64,000 nucleotides of DNA from Brevundimonas denitrificans (GTDB lineage Bacteria > Pseudomonadota > Alphaproteobacteria > Caulobacterales > Caulobacteraceae): the NCBI RefSeq assembly GCF_030160755.1, contig NZ_BSOY01000001.1, positions 60,992-124,991 of the forward strand. Direction: 5' to 3'. The position numbers and the translations under genes are program-made. The notes under the pieces are model-generated. The model did no database searches, was not told the origin of the DNA, and saw only the letters and a program-made list of their open reading frames with translations. Shown here piece by piece: positions 26,106 through 34,445 of the stretch (within the stretch, counting starts at the first letter, position 1; each line of letters starts with the position of its first letter).

Positions 26106-27439
26106 CCTCGGCCGTCGAAGCCAACGCCGACGGCCTGATCGGCCCGACCCACTCCTATGCGGGCCTGTCGCCGGGCAATCTCGCCTCCAGCCTGAACAAG
26201 GGCGAGGCGTCGAACCCGCGGGCGGCGGTGCTGCAGGGTCTCGACAAGATGAAGCGGCTGGCCGACCTCGGCCTGCCGCAATACGTCCTGCCGCCGCACG
26301 AGCGGCCGAACATCCCCTTCCTGCGCAGCCTCGGCTTCGCGGGCTCCGACGCCCGCGTGCTCGAACAGGCCTGGAAGGACGCGCCGTCCTTCGCCGCCGC
26401 CGCCTGTTCGGCCTCGCCGATGTGGGCCGCCAACGCCGCGACGGTGACGCCCTCGGCCGACAGCGCCGACGGCCGGGTGCATTTCACCCCCGCCAATCTG
26501 GTCACCAACCTGCACCGGTCGCTGGAGCATGAACAGACGAAGCGGTCGCTGGACGCCCTCTTCCCCGATCCCGCCCTCTTCGCGGTCCATGACGCCCTGC
26601 CCTCCGTCGCCCACCTCGCCGACGAGGGCGCGGCCAACCATGTCCGCCTGTGCGCCGACCACGGCGAGCCCGGCGTGAACCTGCTGGTCTGGGGCCGCGA
26701 GGCTTTCGAGCCCTGGGCCGACGCCTTCCCCGCCCGCCAGACGCGCGAGGCCTCGCAGGCCGTCGCGAGCCGTCACGGCGCGTCCGGCGTGGTGCTCGCC
26801 CGCCAGTCCCGGGCCGCCATCGCCGGCGGCACCTTCCACAATGACGTGGTCTGCGTCGGGGCGCTTGAGACCCTGTTCTTCCACGAACTCGCCTTCGAGG
26901 ACACGGCCGGGACCAAGGCCGCCATCCGCGCCGCCGCCGGGGACCGGTTCGAGCCGATCTTCGTCGAGGTGTCCTCCGCCGACCTGCCGCTGGCCGACGC
27001 CATCTCCAGCTATCTGTTCAACTCCATGCTGGTGCGGATCCCGGGCGAGGACCGCCTGACCCTGATCTGTCCGACCGAGACGCGCGACAACCCACGCAGC
27101 CATGCGGTCGCCGAGCGGCTGGCGGCCTCCAACGGGCCCATCGGCAAAATCGAATACGTCGATGTGCGCCAGTCGATGCGCAACGGCGGGGGCCCCGCCT
27201 GCCTGCGTCTGCGCGTGGTCCTGAACGAGGCCGAACAGGCCGCCACAAACCCGGCCATGCGGCTGACCGACGAACTGCACGCGCGGCTCTCGGCCTGGGG
27301 CGCCGCTCACTATCGCGACCGGCTGACCCCGGCCGACCTCGCCGACCCGGCCCTGCTAGACGAGAGCCGCGTGGCGCTGGACGAACTGACCGGCCTGCTG
27401 GGTCTCGGCGGCGGCTTCTACCCGTTCCAGCGGGGCTGA
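26102..27439 (+). CDS. astB: N-succinylarginine dihydrolase
   Basis: A 445-residue AstB, which hydrolyses N2-succinylarginine to succinylornithine, CO2 and two ammonia. The N-terminal GLIGPTHSYAGLSPGNLAS and the FHNDVVCVG and NGGGPACLRLRV segments, the last holding the catalytic Cys, are diagnostic. It starts at a GTG overlapping the astD stop. The length matches the family. It releases most of the nitrogen gained from arginine in this pathway. Confidence 0.96.
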   Translation: MTSAVEANADGLIGPTHSYAGLSPGNLASSLNKGEASNPRAAVLQGLDKMKRLADLGLPQYVLPPHERPNIPFLRSLGFAGSDARVLEQAWKDAPSFAAAACSASPMWAANAATVTPSADSADGRVHFTPANLVTNLHRSLEHEQTKRSLDALFPDPALFAVHDALPSVAHLADEGAANHVRLCADHGEPGVNLLVWGREAFEPWADAFPARQTREASQAVASRHGASGVVLARQSRAAIAGGTFHNDVVCVGALETLFFHELAFEDTAGTKAAIRAAAGDRFEPIFVEVSSADLPLADAISSYLFNSMLVRIPGEDRLTLICPTETRDNPRSHAVAERLAASNGPIGKIEYVDVRQSMRNGGGPACLRLRVVLNEAEQAATNPAMRLTDELHARLSAWGAAHYRDRLTPADLADPALLDESRVALDELTGLLGLGGGFYPFQRG

Positions 27440-27444
27440 AGGGC

Positions 27445-27912
27445 ATGCCCGTAATCCTGCGCAGGGCCGTCGAGGCGGACGCCGGGGAGCTCCTGACGCT
27501 GCAGCGAGCCGCCTATGTGACGACAGCCCAGCTGTATCGCGATCCCTTCCTGCCGCCCCTTCTGGAAACCCTGGAGCAAGTCGCCGAAGCCATCCGGTCG
27601 GAGATCGTTCTGGCGGCGGTCGACGGACATCGCATCGTCGGTTCCGCCCGAATCCGCATCGAAGGCTCCGTGGGCCATATGGGGCGGCTGGTGGTCGCGC
27701 CGGACCGGGAGGGTACGGGGTTCGGCGTCCGGTTGGTCAAGGCGGTCCAGGACCATGCGCCGCCGTCGGTGCGGCGTTTCGAGCTCTTCACCGGCGCGCT
27801 GAGCGTGCGCCACATCGCCCTGTATTGGCTTCTCGGATTCGAGGAGTTTGATCGGCGAGTCTCGGACGAGGGTATCGAACTCGTCTATATGGCCCGCGAG
27901 CGGGACGCGTGA
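27445..27912 (+). CDS. GNAT N-acetyltransferase, first of a pair
   Basis: A 155-residue GNAT-fold protein with an N-terminal ILRRAVEADAGELLTLQ strand-helix, an IVGSARIRIEG central strand, the acetyl-CoA loop VVAPDREGTGFGVRLV (Q/R-x2-G-x-G/A-like) and an ALYWLLGFEEF terminal motif. It would transfer an acetyl group to an amine on an unknown substrate. It begins 5 bases after astB and overlaps the next GNAT gene by 4 bases, so it is part of the AST operon. Confidence 0.88.
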   Translation: MPVILRRAVEADAGELLTLQRAAYVTTAQLYRDPFLPPLLETLEQVAEAIRSEIVLAAVDGHRIVGSARIRIEGSVGHMGRLVVAPDREGTGFGVRLVKAVQDHAPPSVRRFELFTGALSVRHIALYWLLGFEEFDRRVSDEGIELVYMARERDA

Positions 27913-28469
27913 CGAACTTCACCCACCGCATCGCCACCGAGGCCGACATTCCCGCGCTGGTCGCGCTGATGGACCGGTCGATCACCGGCCCGCTCGCCGC
28001 CTTCCTGACGCCGGACCAGATCGCCGCCAGCCGCAAGCTGATGGGGATCGACAGCCAGATCATCGCCGACCGGACCTATGTCATCGTCGAGGCCGACGGC
28101 GTGACCGCCGGCTGCGGCGGCTGGAGCGGGCGGATCACCGAATACGGCGGCGACCACACTCCGGGACGGATGCCCGCGCCCCTGACGCCCGGCGTCGACG
28201 CCGCCCGCATCCGCGCCATGTACACCGCGCCCGAGTTCGTCCGCCGGGGCGTCGGCCGTCTGATCCTCGGCCTCTGCGAGGCCGCGGCCCGCGCCGCCGG
28301 CTATGACCGCGCCGAACTGGTCGCCACCCTGGGCGGCGAGCCCCTGTATCGGGCCGCCGGCTATCACGAGATCGAACGGTTCGAGGACGACCGCGGCGGC
28401 GCGCCCGTGCCGCTGGTCCGGATGGGCAAGCGGCTGGACGGGTTTGGTCCCTCGGGCGATCCCGGCTAG
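27909..28469 (+). CDS. GNAT N-acetyltransferase, second of a pair
   Basis: A 186-residue GNAT acetyltransferase starting at a GTG inside the previous stop. HRIATEADIPALVALMD begins the fold, YTAPEFVRRGVGRLILGLCEAAA is the acetyl-CoA-binding loop and helix, and PLYRAAGYHEIERFED is the typical C-terminal strand. A VIVEADGVTAGCGGWSGR segment holds the central strand. The substrate is unknown. Its place in the arginine operon suggests an amine or an amino-acid derivative, but this is only context. Confidence 0.88.
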   Translation: MTNFTHRIATEADIPALVALMDRSITGPLAAFLTPDQIAASRKLMGIDSQIIADRTYVIVEADGVTAGCGGWSGRITEYGGDHTPGRMPAPLTPGVDAARIRAMYTAPEFVRRGVGRLILGLCEAAARAAGYDRAELVATLGGEPLYRAAGYHEIERFEDDRGGAPVPLVRMGKRLDGFGPSGDPG

Positions 28470-28497
28470 CTTCGGTTATGGTCGACGGGGGACGCAA

Positions 28498-29112
28498 TTG
28501 ATCAGACACATCGCCTTCGGATGCGCGGTCCTCAGCCTGCTGGCGCTCGCGGCCGCCACGATCGCGGGCGGCATGGCCTACCCCGGCTATGACCACCTGA
28601 CCCAGTACATCAGCGAGCTCGGCGCCACCGGGGCACCGACCAGCCGAGGGGTCAGCCTCGCCTTCGTCGTCTCCGGCGCCCTTCTCACGGCCTTCTGGCT
28701 GCTGTGCGCCGGCCTGTTTCCCCGCAGCCTCCTGTCGATCCTCGGCTTCGGTCTCAGCGCCCTGAACGGCGCCGGCCTGATGCTCGGCGGCGTGTTCCGG
28801 TGCGACTTCGAGTGCTCGACCGCGGACCTCAGCCCGGCGGCGGTGCTGCACGATGTGTTCGGCGGCGTCGGCTATCTGTGCGGCATCGTCGGCGTCTTCC
28901 TTGTCGGCCTCGCCGCGCGCGGCTGGCCGCAGGGCCGGGGCCTGTTCGGGCTCAGCCTGATCTGCGGAATCCCGGCGGCGCTGGCCATCTGGCTGATTCA
29001 CCCGGCCTTCGAGTGGTATGGCGCGGCCCAGCGGGTGGTCGAGATCGCCCTCGCAGCCTGGACTGTGGCCGTGGCGCTGCGAATTCGAACCTCAACCAAG
29101 GGAACAGCGTGA
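28498..29112 (+). CDS. DUF998-like membrane protein
   Basis: A 204-residue protein with about six transmembrane helices, starting at a TTG after GGGGGA. An ATG at 28478 is closed by a stop after seven codons, so the TTG is the best choice. The PGYDHLTQYISELGATGAP segment after helix 1 and the GVFRCDFEC loop are characteristic of DUF998 proteins, whose function is unknown. It overlaps the following membrane protein by 4 bases. Confidence 0.8.
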   Translation: MIRHIAFGCAVLSLLALAAATIAGGMAYPGYDHLTQYISELGATGAPTSRGVSLAFVVSGALLTAFWLLCAGLFPRSLLSILGFGLSALNGAGLMLGGVFRCDFECSTADLSPAAVLHDVFGGVGYLCGIVGVFLVGLAARGWPQGRGLFGLSLICGIPAALAIWLIHPAFEWYGAAQRVVEIALAAWTVAVALRIRTSTKGTA

Positions 29113-29552
29113 GACCGCCCCAAAACCCCGCCCTGGTCATCGGCGGCCTGCTAAGCATCGCGGCGTCGCTGCTGCACATCGGCTGCATCATCGGCGGGCC
29201 GGAATGGTACCGCTTTTTCGGCGCCGGCGATGCCATGGCGACGATGGCGGAGCAGGGTTCGATCACACCGACCCTGCTGACCCTCGGCATCGCCGCCATC
29301 CTCGCCATCTGGGCCGCCTACGCCTTTTCCGGAGCCGGTCTTCTGCCTCGCCTGCCGCTGCTGCGCACCGGGCTGGTGGTGATCAGCGCCATCTACCTGT
29401 TGCGCGGCCTGGCCTTGATCCCGGCCTTGATCATCAACGGGGGCGAGGTCATGCCCTTCGTCCTGTGGAGTTCGCTGATCGTGCTCGTCTATGGCGTCGC
29501 CCATGCGGTCGGAACCTGGACCGCCTGGCCCCACCTGGGACCCCGCCGATGA
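29109..29552 (+). CDS. Small membrane protein of unknown function
   Basis: A 147-residue protein with four predicted transmembrane helices and a GTG start overlapping the previous stop (GTGA). The first helix contains a conserved-looking SLLHIGCIIGGPEWYRFFGAG motif that is found in short uncharacterised membrane proteins. It overlaps the following transporter gene by 4 bases. No function can be assigned. Confidence 0.78.
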   Translation: MRPPQNPALVIGGLLSIAASLLHIGCIIGGPEWYRFFGAGDAMATMAEQGSITPTLLTLGIAAILAIWAAYAFSGAGLLPRLPLLRTGLVVISAIYLLRGLALIPALIINGGEVMPFVLWSSLIVLVYGVAHAVGTWTAWPHLGPRR

Positions 29553-30850
29553 GCGCTGCCCCCACGACTTCCCCCATGACCCCTGCCCGCCGCCTGCGCA
29601 ACATCATCGGCGGATCGGCCGGCAATCTGGTCGAATGGTTCGACTGGTTCGCCTATGCCGCCTTCACCGTCTATTTCGCCCCGATCTTCTTCCCTGAGGG
29701 CGACAGCACCGCCCAGCTGCTGAGCGCGGCGGCGGTGTTCGCGGTCGGCTTCCTGATGCGGCCGGTCGGGGCCTGGGTCATGGGAGTCTATTCGGACCGC
29801 AAGGGCCGCAAGGCCGGCCTGACCCTCTCGGTCACCCTGATGTGCACCGGCAGCCTCATCATCGCCTGTACGCCTGGTCATGCGAGCATCGGCCTGGCCG
29901 CCCCGGCCCTGCTGCTGTTCGCCCGCATGCTGCAGGGGCTCAGCGTCGGCGGCGAGTACGGATCGTCCGCCACCTATCTGTCGGAAATGGCCACGGCCAG
30001 ACACCGCGGCTTCTGGTCCAGCTTCCAGTACGTCACCCTGATTTCCGGCCAGCTGCTGGCCCTGCTGCTGCTGATCGTGTTGCAGAAGACCATGGCCGAG
30101 CCCGATCTGGCGGCCTGGGGCTGGCGGATTCCCTTCTTCGTCGGAGCGGCGCTTGCGGTAGTGGTGTTCTGGCTGCGGCGCCGGCTGGACGAGACCTCGG
30201 CCTTCATCGCCTCGGACGCGAACGAGGCGCCGAAATCCAGCGCCCTGCTGCTCATCCTCAAACATCCGAAGGAGGCGCTGATGGTCCTCGGCCTGACCGC
30301 CGGCGGGACCGTCGCCTTCTATACCTACACCACCTATCTGCAGAAATTCCTCGTCAACACGAGCGGCTTCTCCAAGACGACGGCGACCGAGATCAGCGCC
30401 GCGGCCCTGTTCGTCTTCATGCTGCTGCAGCCCGCGGTGGGCGCGCTGTCGGACCGGATCGGGCGACGGCCGGTGATGATCGCCTTCGGCGTGGCGGGCG
30501 TGCTGTTCACCGTGCCCATCATGACGGCCCTGTCTGGCGTCGACAGCCCCTTCATCGCCTTCCTACTGGCCATGACGGCCCTGGTCATCGTCAGCGGCTA
30601 CACCTCGATCAACGCCGTGGTGAAGGCGGAGCTCTTCCCGGCCCACATCCGCGCGTTGGGCGTCGCCCTGCCCTACGCCATCGCCAACGCCCTGTTCGGC
30701 GGCACGGCGGAATACGCCGCCCTGTGGTTCAAGGGCGAAGGCATGGAGAGCGCCTATTTCTGGTACGTCACGGGCCTGATCGGCCTATCGTTGCTGACCT
30801 ACATCCGGATGAGAGATACCGGGCGCAACAGTCTGATCACGCACGACTAG
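29549..30850 (+). CDS. MFS transporter, metabolite:H+ symporter type (KgtP-like)
   Basis: A 433-residue major facilitator protein with 12 transmembrane segments. NLVEWFDWFAYAAFTVYFAP in helix 1, MGVYSDRKGRKAGL in the 2-3 loop and GEYGSSATYLSEMA in helix 5 are typical of the MHS subfamily, which includes alpha-ketoglutarate and proline/betaine permeases. It closes the operon that starts with the M20 hydrolase and ast genes. It may import an organic acid or a compound related to arginine breakdown. The exact substrate cannot be read from the sequence. Confidence 0.9.
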   Translation: MSAAPTTSPMTPARRLRNIIGGSAGNLVEWFDWFAYAAFTVYFAPIFFPEGDSTAQLLSAAAVFAVGFLMRPVGAWVMGVYSDRKGRKAGLTLSVTLMCTGSLIIACTPGHASIGLAAPALLLFARMLQGLSVGGEYGSSATYLSEMATARHRGFWSSFQYVTLISGQLLALLLLIVLQKTMAEPDLAAWGWRIPFFVGAALAVVVFWLRRRLDETSAFIASDANEAPKSSALLLILKHPKEALMVLGLTAGGTVAFYTYTTYLQKFLVNTSGFSKTTATEISAAALFVFMLLQPAVGALSDRIGRRPVMIAFGVAGVLFTVPIMTALSGVDSPFIAFLLAMTALVIVSGYTSINAVVKAELFPAHIRALGVALPYAIANALFGGTAEYAALWFKGEGMESAYFWYVTGLIGLSLLTYIRMRDTGRNSLITHD

Positions 30851-31806
30851 CCTTTGAGGCGGGCCAGGGCCTCCGGGAACCGGCGCGACAGTGGCGCGCG
30901 AACCTCGCCCAATTCGATGGTCCAGTCGCCGGAACCCTCGGGCGCCAGGCCGGTGACTCGCGCGCCATTGACCAGCCACGATCTGTGGGCCCGGACGAAG
31001 CCGTAGGTCTCCAGCTCCACCTCGATGGCCGCCAGGGTGGCGCGCATCAGCGGCCGGCGACCGTCGGCGAGCCAGAACTCGACGTAGTTTCCGGCCGAGG
31101 ACACCGCCAGGATCTCGCCCACCGGCGCACGGATGATCCGGGCGCCGTCGCGGATATCGAAACTGACCGGTCGCAGGTGCGTCGGCTCCGTCCGGCGCAG
31201 GCGTCGCAGGATCCAGAACAGGCAGACGAAGGCGGCGTAGCTCAGCAGGTCCTTGCGGAACTCATAGAGGTAGACCTCCGCGGCCGGTCCCGGCTCATAA
31301 GGTCCGGCGTCGGCCAGTCCGTAGACCGTCAGGCGAAGGCTCATCATCCCGACGACGTGAAGGGCGCTCCAGATCGCGACGGCGGCCAGGTGGACGCCGG
31401 CGAAGGCGGCCCGCGCCCGCCAGCCCTCCCGCACCATGTCGGGCGGGGCGGCGGCCGTGCTGAGCCACGGCAGCCAGGCCAGAAGCACCACGACGAGGGC
31501 GCTGGTTCCCTCCCAGACCCAGGGCTCCCAGGCGTCGACGTGGGGATGGTCGACCTGGACCGTCAGGGCGTTGACCACGGTGACCGCCGCGGCGCCCCCC
31601 GCGATGATCAGGGCGCCGATCACCAGGTCGCGCGTCCCGACCCCGCGCAGGCGCTCCAGGCCGCCTTCCAGCAGGCCGCCGGTCCCGCGGGGCGCGCCGC
31701 CCGTCCCTGACGGCGCACGTCCATCCCTCGCCGACGGCCGCCCGCCCCGTCGTTCTTGCACCGTCCGGCCCGGCGCCGACGATCCCGAAGCCTCGCCATC
31801 GCTCAT
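30847..31806 (-). CDS. Membrane-anchored LytTR-type transcriptional regulator
   Basis: A 319-residue protein. The first 55 residues are a low-complexity Gly/Arg/Ser stretch. Four transmembrane helices follow (about residues 60-200), then a C-terminal LytTR DNA-binding domain (residues about 215-319: VGEILAVSSAGNYVEFWL, MRATLAAIEVEL, FVRAHRSWLVN). LytTR proteins with a membrane domain bind DNA while sensing the membrane or a small molecule. The start at 31806 overlaps the possible ATG of the divergent acyltransferase, so the N-terminus may be shorter. Its partner operon is probably the divergent acyltransferase. Confidence 0.85.
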   Translation of the reverse strand: MSDGEASGSSAPGRTVQERRGGRPSARDGRAPSGTGGAPRGTGGLLEGGLERLRGVGTRDLVIGALIIAGGAAAVTVVNALTVQVDHPHVDAWEPWVWEGTSALVVVLLAWLPWLSTAAAPPDMVREGWRARAAFAGVHLAAVAIWSALHVVGMMSLRLTVYGLADAGPYEPGPAAEVYLYEFRKDLLSYAAFVCLFWILRRLRRTEPTHLRPVSFDIRDGARIIRAPVGEILAVSSAGNYVEFWLADGRRPLMRATLAAIEVELETYGFVRAHRSWLVNGARVTGLAPEGSGDWTIELGEVRAPLSRRFPEALARLKG

Positions 31807-31819
31807 GGAGTCCCCACCC

Positions 31820-33059
31820 GTGTCATCTCCGACCTTCGCCCCCTCGCCGGACCGCCGCCACGACCTCGACTGGATCCGCGTCGGGGCCTTTCTGCTGCTG
31901 ATTCTGTACCACGTCGGCATGTTCTACGTGCCGTGGGACTGGCACGTGAAGTCCGGCCATGAGGTCGAGGCGCTCGAGCCCATCATGCAACTAACCAATC
32001 CGTGGCGGCTGACCCTGCTGTTCCTGGTCTCGGGCGCCGCCACCCGCTTCCTCGCCGACAGCCTGGCCCGGGATGGCCGCGTCGGCGCCGGCCGGCTGGC
32101 CGGATCGCGGACCCTCAGACTGCTGCCGCCGCTGCTGTTCGCCATGTTCGTGATCGTGCCGCCGCAGAGCTATTACGAGATCGTCGAGGCCCTCGGCCGT
32201 CTGGCGCCGCAGGCCGACGCCTATCACAACGCCTTCACCGCCGACTTCTGGGTCCGCTACGCCACCGCCTCGGGGAATTGGTGCGACGCCGACGGCTGCC
32301 TGATCACCCCGACCTGGAACCACATGTGGTTCGTGGCCTATCTGCTGGGTCTACAGCCTCGTCCTCGCCGCTCTGCTGGCGCTGTCCTCAGGTCGGTTGC
32401 GCGCCCTGGGCGGCCTGCTTGAGCGTGGCCTGAAAGGCTGGGGATTGCTGCTCTGGCCGATCGTCTTTCTCGCGGTGATCCGTTGGGGCCTGGCCTACCG
32501 GTTCGAGATCACCCACGACCTGGTCAACGACTGGTACAATCACGCCCTGTCGTTCAGCGCCTTTCTGTTCGGCTTCCTGACCGCCCGGTCCGAGGTCCTT
32601 CGCCAGGGCTTCATCCGGCTGCGCTGGCCGGCGCTGATCCTCGGCCTCGTCGCCTGGGCGGCGTGGGCCGGCTACGCCTGGGAATACCGCGCCGAGGACG
32701 CCATGCCCGCCGAGGCCCTGCGGCGCGCCATGCGGATCGTCTATGCGGCGGACCAGTGGGCCTTCATCGCCGCCGTGCTCGGTTTCGGGGCGAAACACCT
32801 GAACCGCGGCGGACCCGTGCTGCGCTATCTGACCGTCGGGGTCTTCCCCTTCTACATCGTCCACCAGACCGTCATCGTCGTCGTCGGCCATCACCTGTCG
32901 CAGATGGGCCTGCCGCTAGCCGCCGAGGCCGCGATCCTGATCGCCACGACCTTCGCCGCCTGTTTCCTGACCTATGAGGTCGCGCGCCGGCTGGGTTGGG
33001 CGGGACTGCTGCTGGGGGTCCGCCCTCAGGCCGCGAACCGCCCGCCCCGGGCCGCATAG
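31820..33059 (+). pseudogene. Acyltransferase-3 (OpgC-like) gene disrupted by a 1-base frameshift
   Basis: Two consecutive frames together encode one acyltransferase family 3 membrane protein. The first part (from GTG 31820 with GGAG upstream, or ATG 31805) covers RRHDLDWIRVGAFLLLILYH, the catalytic-His motif and helices up to WNHMWFVAYL. The second frame continues with VYSLVLAALLAL and carries the remaining helices to 33059. An extra C at about 32345 (TATCTG-C-TGGGTCTAC) breaks the frame; removing it restores YLWVYSLVL, the family sequence. It is either a real inactivating mutation or a sequencing error. The end overlaps phhA by 34 bases. Confidence 0.88.
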
Positions 33060-33901
33060 GCTTGGGTGCCGCGGGTGAAGACGGCGTCGGTCGGCAGTAT
33101 GGCGTCGATGGCGATGTCCGGGGCGCCCTTCAGCCGACCGTAGATCGGGCCGAAATCCTGCAAGGTGTCGCGTTTCAGCTGCTCGATGGAATCGATGACG
33201 AAATAGACCTGCTGGAAGTCGTCGATCCGGTAGAGGGTCCGCATCACCCGTTCGAGGTCGAAGCCGAGACGGTTGGGTGACGGATCCTCCAGCGAGAAGA
33301 CGCTCTCGGTCGCCGAGGACACGATCCCCGCGCCATAGATGCGAAGGCCATCCGCGTCCTGCATCAGGCCGAATTCGACGGTGTACCAGTACAGCCGGGC
33401 CAGATTCTGCAGCACGCCCAGCGAGGCCGCGCGCTGCCCGCCCTTGCCATAGGCCTCCATATAGTCGGCGAAGTCGGGGTCCGAGAGCATCGGCACATGG
33501 CCGAAGACGTCGTGGAAGATGTCCGGCTCCTGCAGATAGTCCAGCTGGTCCGGCTTGCGGATGAACTGGCCCGAGGGGAAGCGACGGTTGGCCAGATGGT
33601 CGAAGAAGACGTCGTCCGGAACCAGACCGGGCACGCAGACCACGGTCCAGCCGGTCAGGGCCTGAAGCTTGGGGTTCATCACCGCGAAATCGGGGATGCC
33701 GCCGGTGTTGAGGTCGAGCGCCGTCAGCCCCTTGAGGAAGACATCGGCGGCGCGGCCGGGCAGGATCTTCATCTGCCGGGCATAGAGGGTGTCCCAGGTC
33801 CGGTGTTCGACCTCGCTGTACGAAGCCCAGTCCTGGGGGATGGTCCAGTCCGCGGCGGCGCCTTCCGGCGGCGCATCGAACACGTGCTCAAAGTCGGACA
33901 T
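33026..33901 (-). CDS. phhA: Phenylalanine 4-monooxygenase
   Basis: A 291-residue prokaryotic phenylalanine hydroxylase, which uses tetrahydrobiopterin, O2 and non-haem iron to make tyrosine. Iron ligands are His130 and His135 (DIFHDVFGHVP) and Glu176 (WYTVEFGL). The catalytic core spans almost the whole protein, as in single-domain bacterial forms, with no regulatory ACT domain. It lies downstream of hspQ on the same strand with an 82-base gap. The 3' end overlaps the convergent acyltransferase gene. Confidence 0.96.
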   Translation of the reverse strand: MSDFEHVFDAPPEGAAADWTIPQDWASYSEVEHRTWDTLYARQMKILPGRAADVFLKGLTALDLNTGGIPDFAVMNPKLQALTGWTVVCVPGLVPDDVFFDHLANRRFPSGQFIRKPDQLDYLQEPDIFHDVFGHVPMLSDPDFADYMEAYGKGGQRAASLGVLQNLARLYWYTVEFGLMQDADGLRIYGAGIVSSATESVFSLEDPSPNRLGFDLERVMRTLYRIDDFQQVYFVIDSIEQLKRDTLQDFGPIYGRLKGAPDIAIDAILPTDAVFTRGTQAYAARGGRFAA

Positions 33902-33983
33902 GGACGCGCTCCTGAAACCCGCGGGCTCTCAAAGACCCTTGCCGGCAATCTAGGCTGCTCGCGCGTCCCGCGCCAGCGCCGGT

Positions 33984-34298
33984 CTAGTGGATGGCATGGG
34001 CCCGGGGCGCATGACGTCCATGGGAGTCGACCGTGAACCAGCGCGTCTCCGCCTCCTCGGTCAGGGCCGAAAGCTCGGGATCGTGCTCCAGAGCCGTCTC
34101 GGCCGCATAGGCGATGAAGCCGCCTTCCGGGCCGATGGCGAGCACCTGATAGAAGGGCTGGTCCGGAGCGACCTCGCCCGTCTCGCCGGGCAAGCCGGCA
34201 TAGGAGGCGTCGATGTCGATCACCACGCCGCGGAAGGCGGCGTCACGGTGACGGACGATCTGGCCGAGGCCGAATTTCGCGACAGTTTGCTGGGTCAT
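33984..34298 (-). CDS. hspQ: Heat-shock protein HspQ (hemimethylated-DNA-binding YccV family)
   Basis: A 104-residue protein of the HspQ/YccV family. FGLGQIVRHRDAAFRGVVIDID, DQPFYQVLA and YAAETALEHD are the conserved strands of the SH3-like barrel. HspQ modulates Lon-dependent proteolysis in enterobacteria, and earlier reports describe binding to hemimethylated DNA. No sigma-32 promoter is clear in its 147-base upstream region, which is shared with the divergent phosphatase. Confidence 0.9.
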   Translation of the reverse strand: MTQQTVAKFGLGQIVRHRDAAFRGVVIDIDASYAGLPGETGEVAPDQPFYQVLAIGPEGGFIAYAAETALEHDPELSALTEEAETRWFTVDSHGRHAPRAHAIH

Positions 34299-34445
34299 GA
34301 CGGGAGAATGCCGGACCCAACCTGAGCCTTGTCCGCGTCACGCCGTTCATTTTCGCGACAGACACGCTTGGCGCGGACGATCACACAGTCCTAGAGTGTC
34401 CGGGACGGGCGCCGCTCCGGACCGCCCACCTTGAAAGTTCGGCCC

